34,160 nucleotides of DNA from a virus, in IMG/VR virus record IMGVR_UViG_3300021401_000025, positions 1 through 34,160 of that record; one strand, 5' to 3'. The notes under the pieces are model-generated. The model was not told where the DNA came from. It searched no databases and saw only the letters and a program-made list of their open reading frames with translations. Shown piece after piece: positions 1-5,534 of this stretch (position 1 is its first letter; every line of letters begins with the position of its first letter). Made by a program: the position numbers and the translations under genes.

Positions 1-752
1 TTTGCATCGGCTGGTATGCCGAGCAATGACGTAAAAAAGACTTCCACGTCACGTTGCGACATCGCGGTTTGCGCCATCGCGTCGCCAAGCGCTTTGAACT
101 CAACAAACGATTGCGCGATTTGTCCTAGTTCCTTGTGAACCTGTCGGCCGTCAAACCGCGTGTTGTGGCGCGTCTTAATCATTGCCTTCGCGTTGGCGTG
201 CGCCGCGCGCAACGTGTTCTGGCAGACAACGCGCGTCATCGTGGCTTCGTTGCGCGTTGCTTGGCTCGCGTCAAAGCTTGTCGACATCAAGAGGCGCGGA
301 ATATGCCGATCCCCTGCAACGTCCAAGCTACCGTTGAAACGCGCCGTCATCCACAAGCGCTCGCCACTGCCCAAAACGCCAGCCGCGTCTATGTGGAACC
401 TATCGTCGCACGTGATGTACTGCTCAAACCAGTCCCAAACGTCGACAGGTTGCACCAGCTGGTAGCCATCGCCAGCAATGCCCAAAACGTGGCCATTGTC
501 CTGTCGGACTGTGAAGCGCTTATCCGTTTCAACGAAGCGCTTTTCCGGCGCGATATGATCGAACTCAGGGCCGTTCAATGACGCAATCGCCGGAACCTTT
601 TCCACGTGATAGTTGAAACCAGCCGCATTGATCCATTCTTCGCGGCCGGAACCTTGTGGGAGCTCCTGCCCTAGCCTGTGCCAGATTTCGCTGCGCTCGC
701 CAGTGAACGCGAAGGAATAGACGCCGTTAACCATTTCAAGATTGTGAGCCAT
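1..752 (-). CDS. DUF932 / phage-plasmid-like protein, truncated by the window edge
   Basis: About 250 N-terminal residues are visible and the frame is open to position 1, so the C-terminus lies outside. The protein starts MAHNLEMVNG and carries the hallmarks of the DUF932 (phage/plasmid-like TIGR03299) family: an N-terminal EIWHRLGQ segment (usually W-H-x-L-G), a central GDGYQLVQP-type stretch, and a TRVVCQNTLRAA block followed by a KTRHN-type segment. The family is common in phages, plasmids and conjugative elements; its biochemical role is not settled. The start at 752 is supported by GGAAGG 7 nt upstream. It is the last visible gene of the leftward early block and is preceded by a hairpin terminator and a TTGACA palindrome, so it may have its own promoter. 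Family assignment is strong; function is unknown. Confidence 0.92.
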   Translation of the reverse strand, partial: MAHNLEMVNGVYSFAFTGERSEIWHRLGQELPQGSGREEWINAAGFNYHVEKVPAIASLNGPEFDHIAPEKRFVETDKRFTVRQDNGHVLGIAGDGYQLVQPVDVWDWFEQYITCDDRFHIDAAGVLGSGERLWMTARFNGSLDVAGDRHIPRLLMSTSFDASQATRNEATMTRVVCQNTLRAAHANAKAMIKTRHNTRFDGRQVHKELGQIAQSFVEFKALGDAMAQTAMSQRDVEVFFTSLLGIPADA

Positions 753-775
753 TTGGATTGCCTTCCAACGTGAAA

Positions 776-801
776 ACACCGGCGCGTCATTGCGCCGGTG
801 T
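776..801 (-). terminator. Hairpin terminator upstream of the DUF932 gene
   Basis: A perfect 10-bp inverted repeat (ACACCGGCGC / GCGCCGGTGT) with a 6-nt loop. Read leftward it is followed by TTTTC, so it should stop transcripts from the 87-aa gene before the DUF932 gene. The stem is strong and the T-tract short. Confidence 0.65.
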
Positions 802-814
802 CATCTGTCTAGCA

Positions 815-834
815 TGACACTTCGCCAGTGTCAA
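815..834 (-). promoter_or_regulatory. Palindromic operator with leftward -35-like TTGACA
   Basis: TGACACT-N5-AGTGTCA is a perfect 7-bp dyad (815-833). Its right arm is part of a leftward TTGACA (834 to 829); 17 nt further left lies TAGACA, a weak -10. A TTGACAC-N8-TGTCATG arrangement resembles the site at 1402-1440. It may be a repressible promoter, but it lies upstream of the hairpin at 776-801, so reads into the DUF932 gene would have to pass that hairpin. Confidence 0.45.
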
Positions 835-855
835 CTCTAACGCGCGACGATTGGT

Positions 856-1119
856 TTAGCGCAATTCCTCCCTTCGCCAAACGCGCATTGTTTCGCGCGG
901 CGTCATCATGCGCGTGAACTCTTCAACGCCTGTGAGGCAGATCACGCCACCTGTATACGAGAAATCATGGTGTGCGCCGTACGGGCGAAAAAACGTGATG
1001 ATGTCGCCATCGATCTTGCGCACGATGGCGGTCCCGTAGGGGCCGTCGAACGCCTCGACGCAATCGGCGAGCTTCAATTCGGTTAGGGGGAGTTCTTTCC
1101 CGTTCAGATATTCGGTCAT
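856..1119 (-). CDS. Small conserved hypothetical phage protein (87 aa)
   Basis: An 87-aa acidic-to-neutral protein with no recognised domain, signal peptide or membrane segment. The central part (GTAIVRKIDGDIITFFRPYG) looks like a small beta-barrel or SH3-type fold, which is only an impression from the alternating hydrophobics. The start at 1119 is set by GGAAGGCAAACGACA just upstream, the same ribosome-binding signature used by neighbouring leftward genes. It follows the zinc-ribbon gene with a 19-nt gap, so the two are probably co-transcribed and end at the hairpin at 776-801. Confidence 0.7.
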   Translation of the reverse strand: MTEYLNGKELPLTELKLADCVEAFDGPYGTAIVRKIDGDIITFFRPYGAHHDFSYTGGVICLTGVEEFTRMMTPRETMRVWRREELR

Positions 1120-1138
1120 TGTCGTTTGCCTTCCCTTA

Positions 1139-1375
1139 TTAAACGCCGTTCAAGGTTCCGCGCCACATGTGCGGCTTGATTTCAACGCGCGGTTTGGCGA
1201 CATGCGCGAGGGCGCCGCATTCGGGGCATTCGCCAGCCGGGCATATTTCGCCGGGCGCGACGCGTTCACTGAAATCGCTTATGCCTTCCAGCTCGCAAGC
1301 TTCGCCTTGCCAATCGCAATCCTCGCACGCGACTTTCGTGCGATCCGTTGCGCCGTAGAATGATGTTTTGAACAT
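1139..1375 (-). CDS. Small zinc-ribbon protein (78 aa)
   Basis: A 78-aa protein with two Cys clusters: C17 and C20 (ACEDC) plus C27, then C45, C50 and C53 (CPAGECPEC). This spacing suits a zinc ribbon, so a nucleic-acid or protein-binding role is plausible; no named family is recognised. An upstream in-frame ATG at 1411 exists, but the signature GGAAGGCAAACCCAAA lies directly before the ATG at 1375, and the region 1402-1440 is filled by a long palindrome, so 1375 is preferred. It is probably the first gene of a short leftward unit with the 87-aa gene. Confidence 0.72.
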   Translation of the reverse strand: MFKTSFYGATDRTKVACEDCDWQGEACELEGISDFSERVAPGEICPAGECPECGALAHVAKPRVEIKPHMWRGTLNGV

Positions 1376-1401
1376 TTTGGGTTTGCCTTCCTTCGTTAGT
1401 T

Positions 1402-1440
1402 CGCCTGTCATGTATGGAACATGACAGGCGATTGTGTCAA
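1402..1440 (-). promoter_or_regulatory. Perfect 12-bp palindrome with leftward TTGACA (operator/promoter)
   Basis: CGCCTGTCATGT-ATGGA-ACATGACAGGCG is a perfect 12-bp inverted repeat with a 5-nt centre (1402-1430). A leftward TTGACA lies at 1440-1435, overlapping the stop codon of the upstream gene, with CATACA 18 nt further left. It fits an operator covering a promoter for the zinc-ribbon gene. As RNA it would also form a strong hairpin, but without a T-tract. Confidence 0.5.
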
Positions 1441-2090
1441 CCAGCTTGTTTCTTGACCGCCTTGAGCCGATCCCGTTCGGCCGTTAACGCCTTGAGGATT
1501 TCGCCCACCTTGTACGGCGTGACGTGCGCCACTATCACCTTGGCGATGAGCGGCGCCGGGTCTTGTTTCAGATCGAACAAGCTTCCGTCTTTCTCCGCTT
1601 CGCGCTTCCACTTGTCGCGTTCGGCCGACATCGCCTCTAATTCGCGTTCGACCTTTTGCGCTCGCGTTTCCTTTTTCTCCGCTGGGGCTTTGTCCAGTTC
1701 CTTTTGCGACTTGTCCCAACGGCGGCGCATTGTCGTTGGATGGTTGCACGTCATGCGCTGGGTTAGCCCCATGTTCTCACGAAGCTTCGCCAGTTCCTCC
1801 AGATGGTCGACGCACCACATGGCGTGTGTCCTCGTGGCCTTGTCGATGTCGCCGATCCACGCGTAGAGCGCCATCCACTCGGAAAACGCCTTGATGTAAC
1901 GCGCGCCGATTGGCTCGTTGGTTCCGGCGCGCAACATCGCCTTGTTGCGGCCGATGTTGAGGAACACGCCGATTTTCAGCCAATCGTCCCACGATTGACC
2001 GCGCTTGAGCCGATCCGCCGCGTCGGCCGCCTCTTGTGCTTTCAGCTCCTCGAAAGCGCTATCGAAGCCCTCTTGCGTGGCGTCGGTCAT
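1437..2090 (-). CDS. Conserved hypothetical phage protein with C-terminal coiled coil (217 aa)
   Basis: A 217-aa charged, helical protein. The N-terminal half (LKIGVFLNIGRNKAMLRAGT, later RYIKAFSEWM and LRENMGLTQRM) follows a pattern I associate with a widespread alphaproteobacterial phage/plasmid hypothetical family (a 'GR..AMR.AGTN.P.G..Y..AFS.W' motif); no function is known. The region after about residue 130 is rich in E/K/R and is probably coiled coil. The start at 2090, not the ATG at 2102, is chosen because GGAGGGCAAA precedes it and its ATG overlaps the TGA of the 61-aa gene by 4 bp, which implies translational coupling. Confidence 0.78.
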   Translation of the reverse strand: MTDATQEGFDSAFEELKAQEAADAADRLKRGQSWDDWLKIGVFLNIGRNKAMLRAGTNEPIGARYIKAFSEWMALYAWIGDIDKATRTHAMWCVDHLEELAKLRENMGLTQRMTCNHPTTMRRRWDKSQKELDKAPAEKKETRAQKVERELEAMSAERDKWKREAEKDGSLFDLKQDPAPLIAKVIVAHVTPYKVGEILKALTAERDRLKAVKKQAG

Positions 2091-2272
2091 TTTGCCCTCC
2101 ACTGAACGGGGAGGAAACCGCCGCGCGAGAGCCAGCCATTCAAAGCTTCAACCAGCTCGGCCAAACGATCCGCTGCGATGCGCAAGCGTTCTGCTTCGAT
2201 AGGCTCGCGTTCAAGATCGAGAATGGCGCGGGCAATCTCTAATTGCTCGCGAAGGTTTGCTGTAGGGTCCAT
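2087..2272 (-). CDS. Small helical hypothetical protein (61 aa)
   Basis: A 61-aa protein of mostly amphipathic helix (REQLEIARAILDL, AADRLAELVEALNGWL). It resembles the small helical proteins often found in phage early regions; no function can be given. GGAAGGCAATCCG precedes the ATG at 2272. Its stop overlaps the start of the 217-aa gene (ATGA), so the two are a coupled pair. The dyad motif at 2334-2366 lies 62 nt upstream and probably controls it. Confidence 0.7.
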   Translation of the reverse strand: MDPTANLREQLEIARAILDLEREPIEAERLRIAADRLAELVEALNGWLSRGGFLPVQWRAK

Positions 2273-2333
2273 CGGATTGCCTTCCGTTAGAGAACGCGAA
2301 GACCGCTGTGTGCGATCCCCGCGCCCATCACTA

Positions 2334-2366
2334 TGTCATGTATAGGGGTTGACAGTCAACCCTATA
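2334..2366. promoter_or_regulatory. Dispersed dyad motif, copy 1 (most symmetrical copy)
   Basis: The site reads TGTCATGTATAGGGG then TTGACAGTCAACCCTATA. The right part is a near-perfect palindrome, TATAGGG(G)TTGAC-A-GTCAACCCTATA, as expected for a dimeric regulator. It lies between the stop of the 94-aa gene and the start of the 61-aa gene, both leftward. Four more copies occur at 3843, 11585, 25324 and 34002. Confidence 0.7.
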
Positions 2367-2423
2367 ATTCGCGCCGGGAAATCAAAGATCGTTCTCGAAA
2401 TAATTCCCAAAAAAAATCTGTGC

Positions 2424-2708
2424 TTAATCCGTGGGCCAGACGTGAATTGAAATCGTGACGCCCTTGAGCGCGATCCCGTCATGGCTGCGCTGCTGCACGC
2501 CAATCGCGGCGCGATACCAGCCTGTTGTCGCCGACGGCGAGACGTAGCCAACGGACCCGTCATCCGAATAGCGACGGCGCGCAGCAATCTCCGCAATCCG
2601 CTGCGCCGCGCTCATTGCGTCGGCCGCCTCAATTGGAACGACCGTGAACCGATCATCGTCTTTCTTCTGCGCCGACAGCGTGATGATTTCCGAATGATAC
2701 CTTTGCAT
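2424..2708 (-). CDS. Hypothetical phage protein (94 aa)
   Basis: A 94-aa protein starting MQRYHSEIITLSAQ. An alternation of hydrophobic residues (RFTVVPIEA, YRAAIGVQ, VTISIHVWP) and a central helix (AAQRIAEIAARRR) suggest a small alpha/beta fold; the family is not recognised. The ORF extends upstream, but GGAGGAAGGCA sits directly before the ATG at 2708, and the longer N-terminus would run across the divergent regulatory region. Downstream of the stop is a leftward T8 tract (2417-2410) with only weak hairpin potential. Confidence 0.65.
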   Translation of the reverse strand: MQRYHSEIITLSAQKKDDDRFTVVPIEAADAMSAAQRIAEIAARRRYSDDGSVGYVSPSATTGWYRAAIGVQQRSHDGIALKGVTISIHVWPTD

Positions 2709-2762
2709 TGCCTTCCTCCGTACTACGACGCCGTGTCGAAGGGCGATGACCAATCGTTCATA

Positions 2763-2785
2763 AGGCGTCATGTAAGGAGCTTGAC
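2763..2785. promoter_or_regulatory. Divergent control region with shared AGGCGTCATGT-AAGG element
   Basis: The intergenic region between the leftward 94-aa gene and the rightward 77-aa gene contains AGGCGTCATGTAAGG followed by CTTGACACAT. Nearly the same element, AGGCGTCATGTCAAGG next to TTGACA, lies on the opposite strand at 32798-32822 before the HTH gene. Shared sequence in two divergent promoter regions suggests one common regulator. No clear -10 box was found. Confidence 0.4.
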
Positions 2786-2839
2786 ACATTTCAGGATTTG
2801 GCGCAAGGGGAAGGCGCAACCCCAACGGAGGCAAATCAA

Positions 2840-3073
2840 ATGGCGTTCACTCCAATCTGCGTTCAGTGCGCTCGCGAAATGCGATGCCGCAAAAACGGGT
2901 ACTTCTTCAAGGACTATCAGGGAGCCGCGATTTGGAGCGGCGACATGTACGCGTGCCTGAGCTGCCCGGCCCAAGTTGTCGTTGGCGTCGCCCGTCAGCC
3001 GGTCATGCTCGACGACGACCCGAATTTCGAGCGCGCCGCCTTGCACGCCAGCTTTGAGCTGACACGGTCATGA
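2840..3073 (+). CDS. Small Cys-rich (zinc-finger-like) hypothetical protein (77 aa)
   Basis: The 77-aa protein has C7/C10 (CVQC), C16 and C39/C42 (CLSC), which fits a small zinc-binding fold. The family is not recognised. An in-frame start at 2798 is possible, but ACGGAGGCAAATCAA directly precedes the ATG at 2840. Its stop overlaps the next start (ATGA at 3070), so it opens a four-gene translationally coupled rightward cluster. Confidence 0.68.
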   Translation: MAFTPICVQCAREMRCRKNGYFFKDYQGAAIWSGDMYACLSCPAQVVVGVARQPVMLDDDPNFERAALHASFELTRS

Positions 3074-3297
3074 GAACGCGCGAGGAACACCTTGAATGGT
3101 GCAAGGAGCGCGCCCGCGAATACCTCGACCGGGGCGACCTCGCTAACGCCGTCGCCAGCATGGGCAGCGACATGGACAAGCATCCCGAAACCCGGATGGC
3201 GGGCGAGAAAATGGGAATGCTGATGTACGTCGCCATGATCCGGATCACTGAGGGCGACGTGCGCGGCGTGCGCGAGTGGGTGGAGGGCTTCCGATGA
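3070..3297 (+). CDS. Conserved phage hypothetical protein, MRTREEHLEWCK family (75 aa)
   Basis: The N-terminus MRTREEHLEWCKERAREYLD, followed by NAVASMGSDMDKHPET, matches a pattern I recall from many tailed phages, including actinophages: a small helical protein of about 75-90 aa with no assigned role. Two or three helices with conserved W-C and K-H-P-E-T positions are visible. It overlaps both neighbours by 4 bp (ATGA), so translation is coupled. Confidence 0.82.
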   Translation: MRTREEHLEWCKERAREYLDRGDLANAVASMGSDMDKHPETRMAGEKMGMLMYVAMIRITEGDVRGVREWVEGFR

Positions 3298-3515
3298 GCG
3301 AGGAGCGTTTCGATGTGTGGCAGTATCTGCCCGACGATTGGCACGAAAAAGTCGGCGACAATCTGTCGGCCGAGGACGCCGTCAAACTGGCGCACAGCTA
3401 CACGACCAGACCGGCCGCGCAGATGGGCGTGATCCGCATGGTTCGGATCATCGGCCTCGACGACGACAGCGTGTGTTTCGAGTGGCAGTTCGGCAAGGGG
3501 GTGACGTTCAAATGA
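3294..3515 (+). CDS. Hypothetical phage protein (73 aa)
   Basis: A 73-aa acidic protein with a helical N-terminal half and a short beta-rich C-terminus (IRMVRIIGLDDDSVCFEWQF). No family is recognised. The start at 3294 makes a 4-bp ATGA overlap with the upstream gene and its stop overlaps the next start, so it is the third gene of the coupled cluster. Confidence 0.7.
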   Translation: MSEERFDVWQYLPDDWHEKVGDNLSAEDAVKLAHSYTTRPAAQMGVIRMVRIIGLDDDSVCFEWQFGKGVTFK

Positions 3516-3847
3516 CCCACCCGCACGTCCTGATCCTCGACATCCGCTATTCGGACCCGAATTTCGTCGGCTTCATTCCGACGTTCCTCGACCTCGACGA
3601 TCCGCGCCCGGCGAAAGAGCAATTCGCCGAGCGCTACGAGTACGGCGGCTGGCGCAACCAAGAGGGCTTCACTGCGATCAACGGAACGCCAACGCTGCAA
3701 TATCCCGGCGATCCGCCGCTCAAGCCGATCGCCGTCATGGCGATGCGCGAGGAACTGATCTTCGTCTACCTCCATGGCTATGTGTCAATCTTCCAGAAGG
3801 ACGGCACGTTCGGAAGCGTGCCGGATGGATTGACAAACGCAGCGTAA
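3512..3847 (+). CDS. Hypothetical phage protein (111 aa)
   Basis: A 111-aa protein with beta-type segments (PHVLILDIRY, ELIFVYLHGYVSIF) and a charged middle; no known motif. The start at 3512 is fixed by a 4-bp overlap with the preceding gene. Its TAA stop (3845-3847) lies inside the dyad motif at 3843-3876, an arrangement repeated at other copies. Confidence 0.68.
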   Translation: MTHPHVLILDIRYSDPNFVGFIPTFLDLDDPRPAKEQFAERYEYGGWRNQEGFTAINGTPTLQYPGDPPLKPIAVMAMREELIFVYLHGYVSIFQKDGTFGSVPDGLTNAA

Positions 3848-3876
3848 AGCGTATGGATTGACAGCCTACAACATAG
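3843..3876. promoter_or_regulatory. Dispersed dyad motif, copy 2 (divergent copy)
   Basis: CGTAA-N11-TGACAGCCTACAACATAG matches the consensus at the TTGACAG core and the outer CGTAA/TATGG positions. It overlaps the stop of the 111-aa gene and ends 12 nt before the ATG of the secreted peptide gene. The TTGACA is too close to that start to act as its -35, so operator use is more likely. Confidence 0.5.
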
Positions 3877-3888
3877 AAAGGAAGGCAA

Positions 3889-4014
3889 ATGAAACTTTTA
3901 TTCGCCGCCGTTATCGCGCTCGCGCTGACCGTCCCGGCGTGGGCAGGACGAACGTGCTTCACGCATTGCACCCCGCAAGGCGATTATTGCTCCACGTCCT
4001 GCTACGACTACTGA
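3889..4014 (+). CDS. Secreted Cys-rich micropeptide (41 aa)
   Basis: The gene encodes a clear Sec-type signal peptide (MKLLFAAVIALALTVPAWA, cleavage after AWA) followed by a 22-residue mature peptide with exactly four cysteines in a CX3C-X6-CX3C pattern (TCFTHC, then YCSTSC). That spacing can form two disulfides in a helical hairpin. GAAAGGAAGGCAA precedes the ATG directly. It stands alone, between a dyad motif upstream and two GC-rich hairpins downstream, so it is a separate expression unit like a phage 'moron'. Export to the periplasm is likely; no target or activity can be inferred from sequence. Confidence 0.8.
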   Translation: MKLLFAAVIALALTVPAWAGRTCFTHCTPQGDYCSTSCYDY

Positions 4015-4026
4015 CACACAAAAAAG

Positions 4027-4051
4027 GCCGCCGGGCGGGGAACCCGGCGGC
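4027..4051. terminator. GC-rich hairpin terminator, T-tract on the leftward side
   Basis: GCCGCCGGG-N7-CCCGGCGGC is a perfect 9-bp stem. Seven A residues precede it on the plus strand (4019-4025), giving a T-run when read leftward, so it is a canonical terminator for leftward RNA. On the plus strand it is followed by ATCTAACC, a poor U-tract, yet it may still slow transcripts of the micropeptide gene. Confidence 0.7.
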
Positions 4052-4068
4052 ATCTAACCCGGAGTAGA

Positions 4069-4093
4069 GCCGTTCCCCCGTGACGGGAACGGC
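4069..4093 (+). terminator. Second hairpin between micropeptide and fibre gene
   Basis: GCCGTTCCC-N7-GGGAACGGC forms a perfect 9-bp stem 18 nt after the first hairpin. It is followed by GCTAAAAAAGC, not a T-tract, so termination strength is uncertain. It could also protect the 5' end of the late mRNA. Confidence 0.5.
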
Positions 4094-4136
4094 GCTAAAA
4101 AAGCCTGTTAACACGCGCAACGTGCAGGCGACAACC

Positions 4137-5534
4137 ATGAGTAATGGCGACACCGACGAGCTGACCGCCCGGATCGACCGCCTCGAACGCGAACTCGCCA
4201 AGCTCCAAAGCGAGCGCGAAACCGTCCTCACCGGCTGGCCGAGCGCGCCCACCATCGCGCAGGGCTTCATGGCCGGGCGCTGGCAACGCCGCGACGGCGG
4301 CGACTATCCGGGCGAGCTGTCGATCCCCGAAGCGCCATCCGACCAGAATTACTACGGGCGCTATCAGAACACATGGCAACCCGTGGTGGAGGAAGCGCCC
4401 GGACTGACCGCGCGACGCTCGACCTACGGCTGGGCGCGGGCGAGCGCCGGATCGGCCGTCACGTGGATGTCGCTCGACGACATTCTCGCGAATTTCCAGC
4501 CAGCCGGGGAATACGCGCCAGCCGGGAACTACCTCGACAAGGCGGGCGGCCAGATGACCGGCCCGCTCATCACGCGGGACGGCGGCAGCCTGACCAATCC
4601 CGGCCTCGCGATTGGCGACAACTCGACCGGCTTCTATCGCACCGGCGGCAATCTTTTGGTCACGACCGTCAGCGGCGTGGGCGTGATGCAGATACAACCG
4701 GCGCTCGCGGCGTTCTTCATCTCGGTCAATTTCACCGGCAAGCCGCTCAACGCCGTTGGCGATCCGGTCCTCGCCGATGACGCGCTCAATCTGCGCACGG
4801 GCGATGCGCGCTATGCGCCAGCGGGCGGCAGCGGGAATTTCCTGCCGCTGTCCGGCGGCAATCTGACCGGCGACCTCAACATGATCGGGACGACCGGCCC
4901 ACCCGTCATGGCCAAACTCAACCTCTATGTGCGCGGCGCTAGCCTCGCGTGGAGCGAAACCGACAACGCCATTGTGTTCACCAAAGGCACCGGCAACTAT
5001 CCGCTCGTCGTCAGAGCCAATGACGGCACCAACCCGCAACCGATCCTCGACCAATCGCTAGGCGACGCTCGCTATCTGCAACTCTCGCAAGTTGACAGCC
5101 TTCGCGCCAAGCCGGTCATTTACAACGTCCCCGCCGACATCGTCATTCCGGGCAGCGGCGATTGGACGCAGATCGCCAACATCCCTTGCACCCTGCCGCC
5201 GCGCCCCGGCGTCACGTCGATGCTCATGGTCAGCGTCAATTGCAACCTCAAGGGCGTCAACAATGTCGCTGGCATTGGCGCCCGCGTTCCCATCTCGCCC
5301 ACACCGGAGCAGCGCATCTTCGGCTTCGGCGGCACCGCAGCCGACCCCGCCGCTGGGTTCTCCGTCAATTTCTTTGTCACCCCCGCCGCTGGCGTAACGA
5401 CGCTCAATGTCGCGGTGCAGTTGAACGCCTTCCCGATCACTGGCGGTTCGCCGATTACCTACACGGTCGCGGGCGGCAACATCCTTGTGCTAGACCGTTC
5501 GCAGATCGTCATCGTCGACCTTGGACCCACCTGA
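4137..5534 (+). CDS. Tail fibre / receptor-binding-like virion protein (465 aa)
   Basis: Residues 6-30 form a short coiled coil (LTARIDRLERELAKLQSERE). The middle contains fibre-type repeats: AGNYLDKAGGQMTGPL and LPLSGGNLTGDLNM, the latter the 'LxLxGGxLTGxL' repeat common in phage tail fibres. It also has DDALNLRTGDARY and SLGDARYLQL segments. The C-terminal 140 residues are beta-rich with low charge. This composition fits a trimeric fibre or adhesin. The ORF could begin at GTG 4080, but that lies inside the hairpin; ATG 4137 is the better start although its ribosome site is weak. Its stop overlaps the TerL start (TGATG). Confidence 0.75.
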   Translation: MSNGDTDELTARIDRLERELAKLQSERETVLTGWPSAPTIAQGFMAGRWQRRDGGDYPGELSIPEAPSDQNYYGRYQNTWQPVVEEAPGLTARRSTYGWARASAGSAVTWMSLDDILANFQPAGEYAPAGNYLDKAGGQMTGPLITRDGGSLTNPGLAIGDNSTGFYRTGGNLLVTTVSGVGVMQIQPALAAFFISVNFTGKPLNAVGDPVLADDALNLRTGDARYAPAGGSGNFLPLSGGNLTGDLNMIGTTGPPVMAKLNLYVRGASLAWSETDNAIVFTKGTGNYPLVVRANDGTNPQPILDQSLGDARYLQLSQVDSLRAKPVIYNVPADIVIPGSGDWTQIANIPCTLPPRPGVTSMLMVSVNCNLKGVNNVAGIGARVPISPTPEQRIFGFGGTAADPAAGFSVNFFVTPAAGVTTLNVAVQLNAFPITGGSPITYTVAGGNILVLDRSQIVIVDLGPT

